Shown: in pieces, positions 5,236 to 6,253 of the stretch
Numbering within the stretch: position 1 is the first letter of the stretch
Layout: each line of letters begins with the position of its first letter
NCBI RefSeq assembly: GCF_934202235.1
Contig: NZ_CAKPXS010000062.1
Location: 1-6,253, forward strand
DNA length: 6,253 nt
Source: an uncultured Limosilactobacillus sp.
Lineage (GTDB): Bacteria > Bacillota > Bacilli > Lactobacillales > Lactobacillaceae
Direction: 5' to 3'
Position numbers and translations under genes: made by a program
The notes under the pieces: model-generated
Databases searched by the model: none
Seen by the model: the letters and a program-made list of their open reading frames with translations, nothing else
What the model was told of the DNA's origin: nothing

Positions 5236-6207
5236 AAGGGCCTGGGCAGCAGTGATGATTGCTACCTGATAAATATCGTCCGCACTAGCCCCTCTTGATA
5301 AGTCTGCAATCGGCGCATTGAGTCCCTGTAAGATCGGGCCAACGGCAGTAAAGCCACCCAACCGTTGGGCAATCTTATAACCAATGTTTCCTGCTTCCAG
5401 GCTGGGGAAAACAAAGACATTGGCGTGACCAGCAACGGCTGACTGAGGTGCCTTTAATTGCCCAACTGACGGGACGATTGCCGCGTCAAATTGCAGCTCG
5501 CCATCCACTGCCAGGTCAGGTGCTTGGCGGTGAACTAATGCTGTTGCCTCCTGGACCTTTGTCACCATGTCCCCCTTTGCTGAGCCCTTAGTGGAAAAAC
5601 TCAGCATGGCGACTGTGGGGTCAATCCCGAACAGTTTGGCAGTATTGGCACTTTCGAGCGCTACTTCAGCCATGGTGGCAGCATCTAATTCGATGTTAAT
5701 CGCGCAGTCAGCAAAGACGTAGCGTTGGTCACCCTTTTGCATAATGAAGGCACCACTGATCCGTTTAATGCCTGGTTTGGTTTTAATGATTTGCAAAGCA
5801 GGCCGGACAGTGTCACCAGTAGAATGAACCGCACCGGAGACCATCCCATCCACTTTCCCCATGTAAACCAACATGGTCGCAAAGTAAGAAACATCTGACA
5901 GCATCTGGTCAACTTCTGCTGGTGTATTCTTCCCCTTACGCCGCTCCAAGAGGGCGCCACGCATTGCCTGACGGTCAGCTACGGGGTAAGCTGCCGGATC
6001 TAAGGCCTTTACCGCGCTCAGGTCAACATGGGCTTTACTGGCAGCCTGCTGAATTTCTGCATCGCTGCCTAACACTAGTGGGACAATCAGTCCGTCGGCA
6101 GCCAGTCTAGCGGCGGCGGAAACTACACGGGGATCCCCGCCTTCAGGGAAGACAATCGTTTTTTCTTGTTTGCGAACTTGGCCTTTTAATGTCTCAATAA
6201 AACTCAT
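5233..6207 (-). CDS. pta: Phosphate acetyltransferase (phosphotransacetylase)
   Basis: This cytoplasmic enzyme catalyses reversible acetyl transfer between acetyl-phosphate and CoA (EC 2.3.1.8). In heterofermentative lactobacilli it turns phosphoketolase-derived acetyl-phosphate into acetyl-CoA for ethanol formation. The product is 324 aa, the short single-domain form usual in Gram-positives, without the extra N-terminal domains of the enterobacterial enzyme. Family features are PEGGDPRVVSAA (21-32), the SGAVHSTGDTVRPALQ stretch (124-139) with R135 as the likely CoA/phosphate-site arginine, R89/R90 in the expected position of another active-site arginine, and ADLSRGASADDIY (301-313) with S304, R305 and D311 matching the catalytic Ser-Arg-Asp set described for the Methanosarcina enzyme. 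GGAGG sits seven bases before the ATG. It lies 14 bases downstream of the ung-like gene and 14 upstream of tsaE, inside one operon. Nothing looks broken. Confidence 0.96.
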   Translation of the reverse strand: MSFIETLKGQVRKQEKTIVFPEGGDPRVVSAAARLAADGLIVPLVLGSDAEIQQAASKAHVDLSAVKALDPAAYPVADRQAMRGALLERRKGKNTPAEVDQMLSDVSYFATMLVYMGKVDGMVSGAVHSTGDTVRPALQIIKTKPGIKRISGAFIMQKGDQRYVFADCAINIELDAATMAEVALESANTAKLFGIDPTVAMLSFSTKGSAKGDMVTKVQEATALVHRQAPDLAVDGELQFDAAIVPSVGQLKAPQSAVAGHANVFVFPSLEAGNIGYKIAQRLGGFTAVGPILQGLNAPIADLSRGASADDIYQVAIITAAQAL

Positions 6208-6221
6208 CTGAATTCCTCCTC

Positions 6222-6253
6222 TTATTCACTAACGTGGGCCGGTAGCTGCCAGT
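6222..6253 (-). CDS. ung: C-terminal end of a probable uracil-DNA glycosylase (partial)
   Basis: Only the last ten codons are in the window. Read on the minus strand they end WQLPAHVSE followed by TAA (6222-6224). A WxLP-type ending is what I recall for Ung proteins of lactobacilli, and ung directly before pta is a gene order I recall in this family. The other two minus-strand frames do not give a recognised C-terminus. The stop is 14 bases before the pta start and runs into the pta ribosome binding site (TAAGAGGAGG), consistent with co-transcription. If correct, the protein removes uracil from DNA in base excision repair. Ten residues are too few for certainty. Confidence 0.6.
   Translation of the reverse strand, partial: WQLPAHVSE

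Noticed and set aside
5685..5960. Alternative minus-strand frame inside pta
   Set aside because: It is a shadow of the well-conserved phosphotransacetylase frame and has no family similarity of its own.

Overview
The window looks like chromosomal DNA of a lactic acid bacterium of the Lactobacillaceae, most likely a heterofermentative species of the Limosilactobacillus type. This rests on moderate GC, strong AGGAGG-type ribosome binding sites, TTGACA/TATAAT-type promoter boxes, a Gram-positive single-domain phosphotransacetylase, and a ung-pta-tsaE-acetyltransferase gene order that I recall from this family. The species assignment is inference. Everything present can be explained by known gene families. 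I see no mobile element, CRISPR array, tRNA/rRNA or undescribed multi-gene system.

Left part, + strand (about 1-4190): a gluconate uptake module. A hairpin with a T-run on the minus-strand side lies at the left edge. It is followed by a good promoter (boxes 123-128 and 146-151) with three LacI/CcpA-type operator-like sites around it (about 92-104, 124-137, 170-183). The promoter drives gntK (FGGY gluconate kinase) and, 18 bases later, gntP (gluconate:H+ symporter). A perfect 12-bp-stem terminator closes this two-gene operon. A LacI-family regulator gene follows on the same strand and is the likely repressor of the operon.

Middle: a long bidirectional terminator (4192-4237) separates the gluconate module from a convergent gene set.

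Right part, minus strand (4242-6253): a tightly packed housekeeping operon read right to left. It begins with the last codons of a gene that looks like ung (uracil-DNA glycosylase), then pta (phosphotransacetylase), tsaE (ATPase for t6A tRNA modification) and a GNAT acetyltransferase. Gaps are 14, 14 and -1 bases, so co-transcription is very likely.

How the genes work together: GntP imports gluconate and GntK makes 6-phosphogluconate. In a heterofermenter this would be decarboxylated by a Gnd encoded elsewhere and split by phosphoketolase to glyceraldehyde-3-phosphate and acetyl-phosphate. Pta interconverts acetyl-phosphate and acetyl-CoA, so the two convergent operons touch the same pathway. 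Their adjacency may still be coincidental, because the pta cluster looks like a conserved housekeeping unit.
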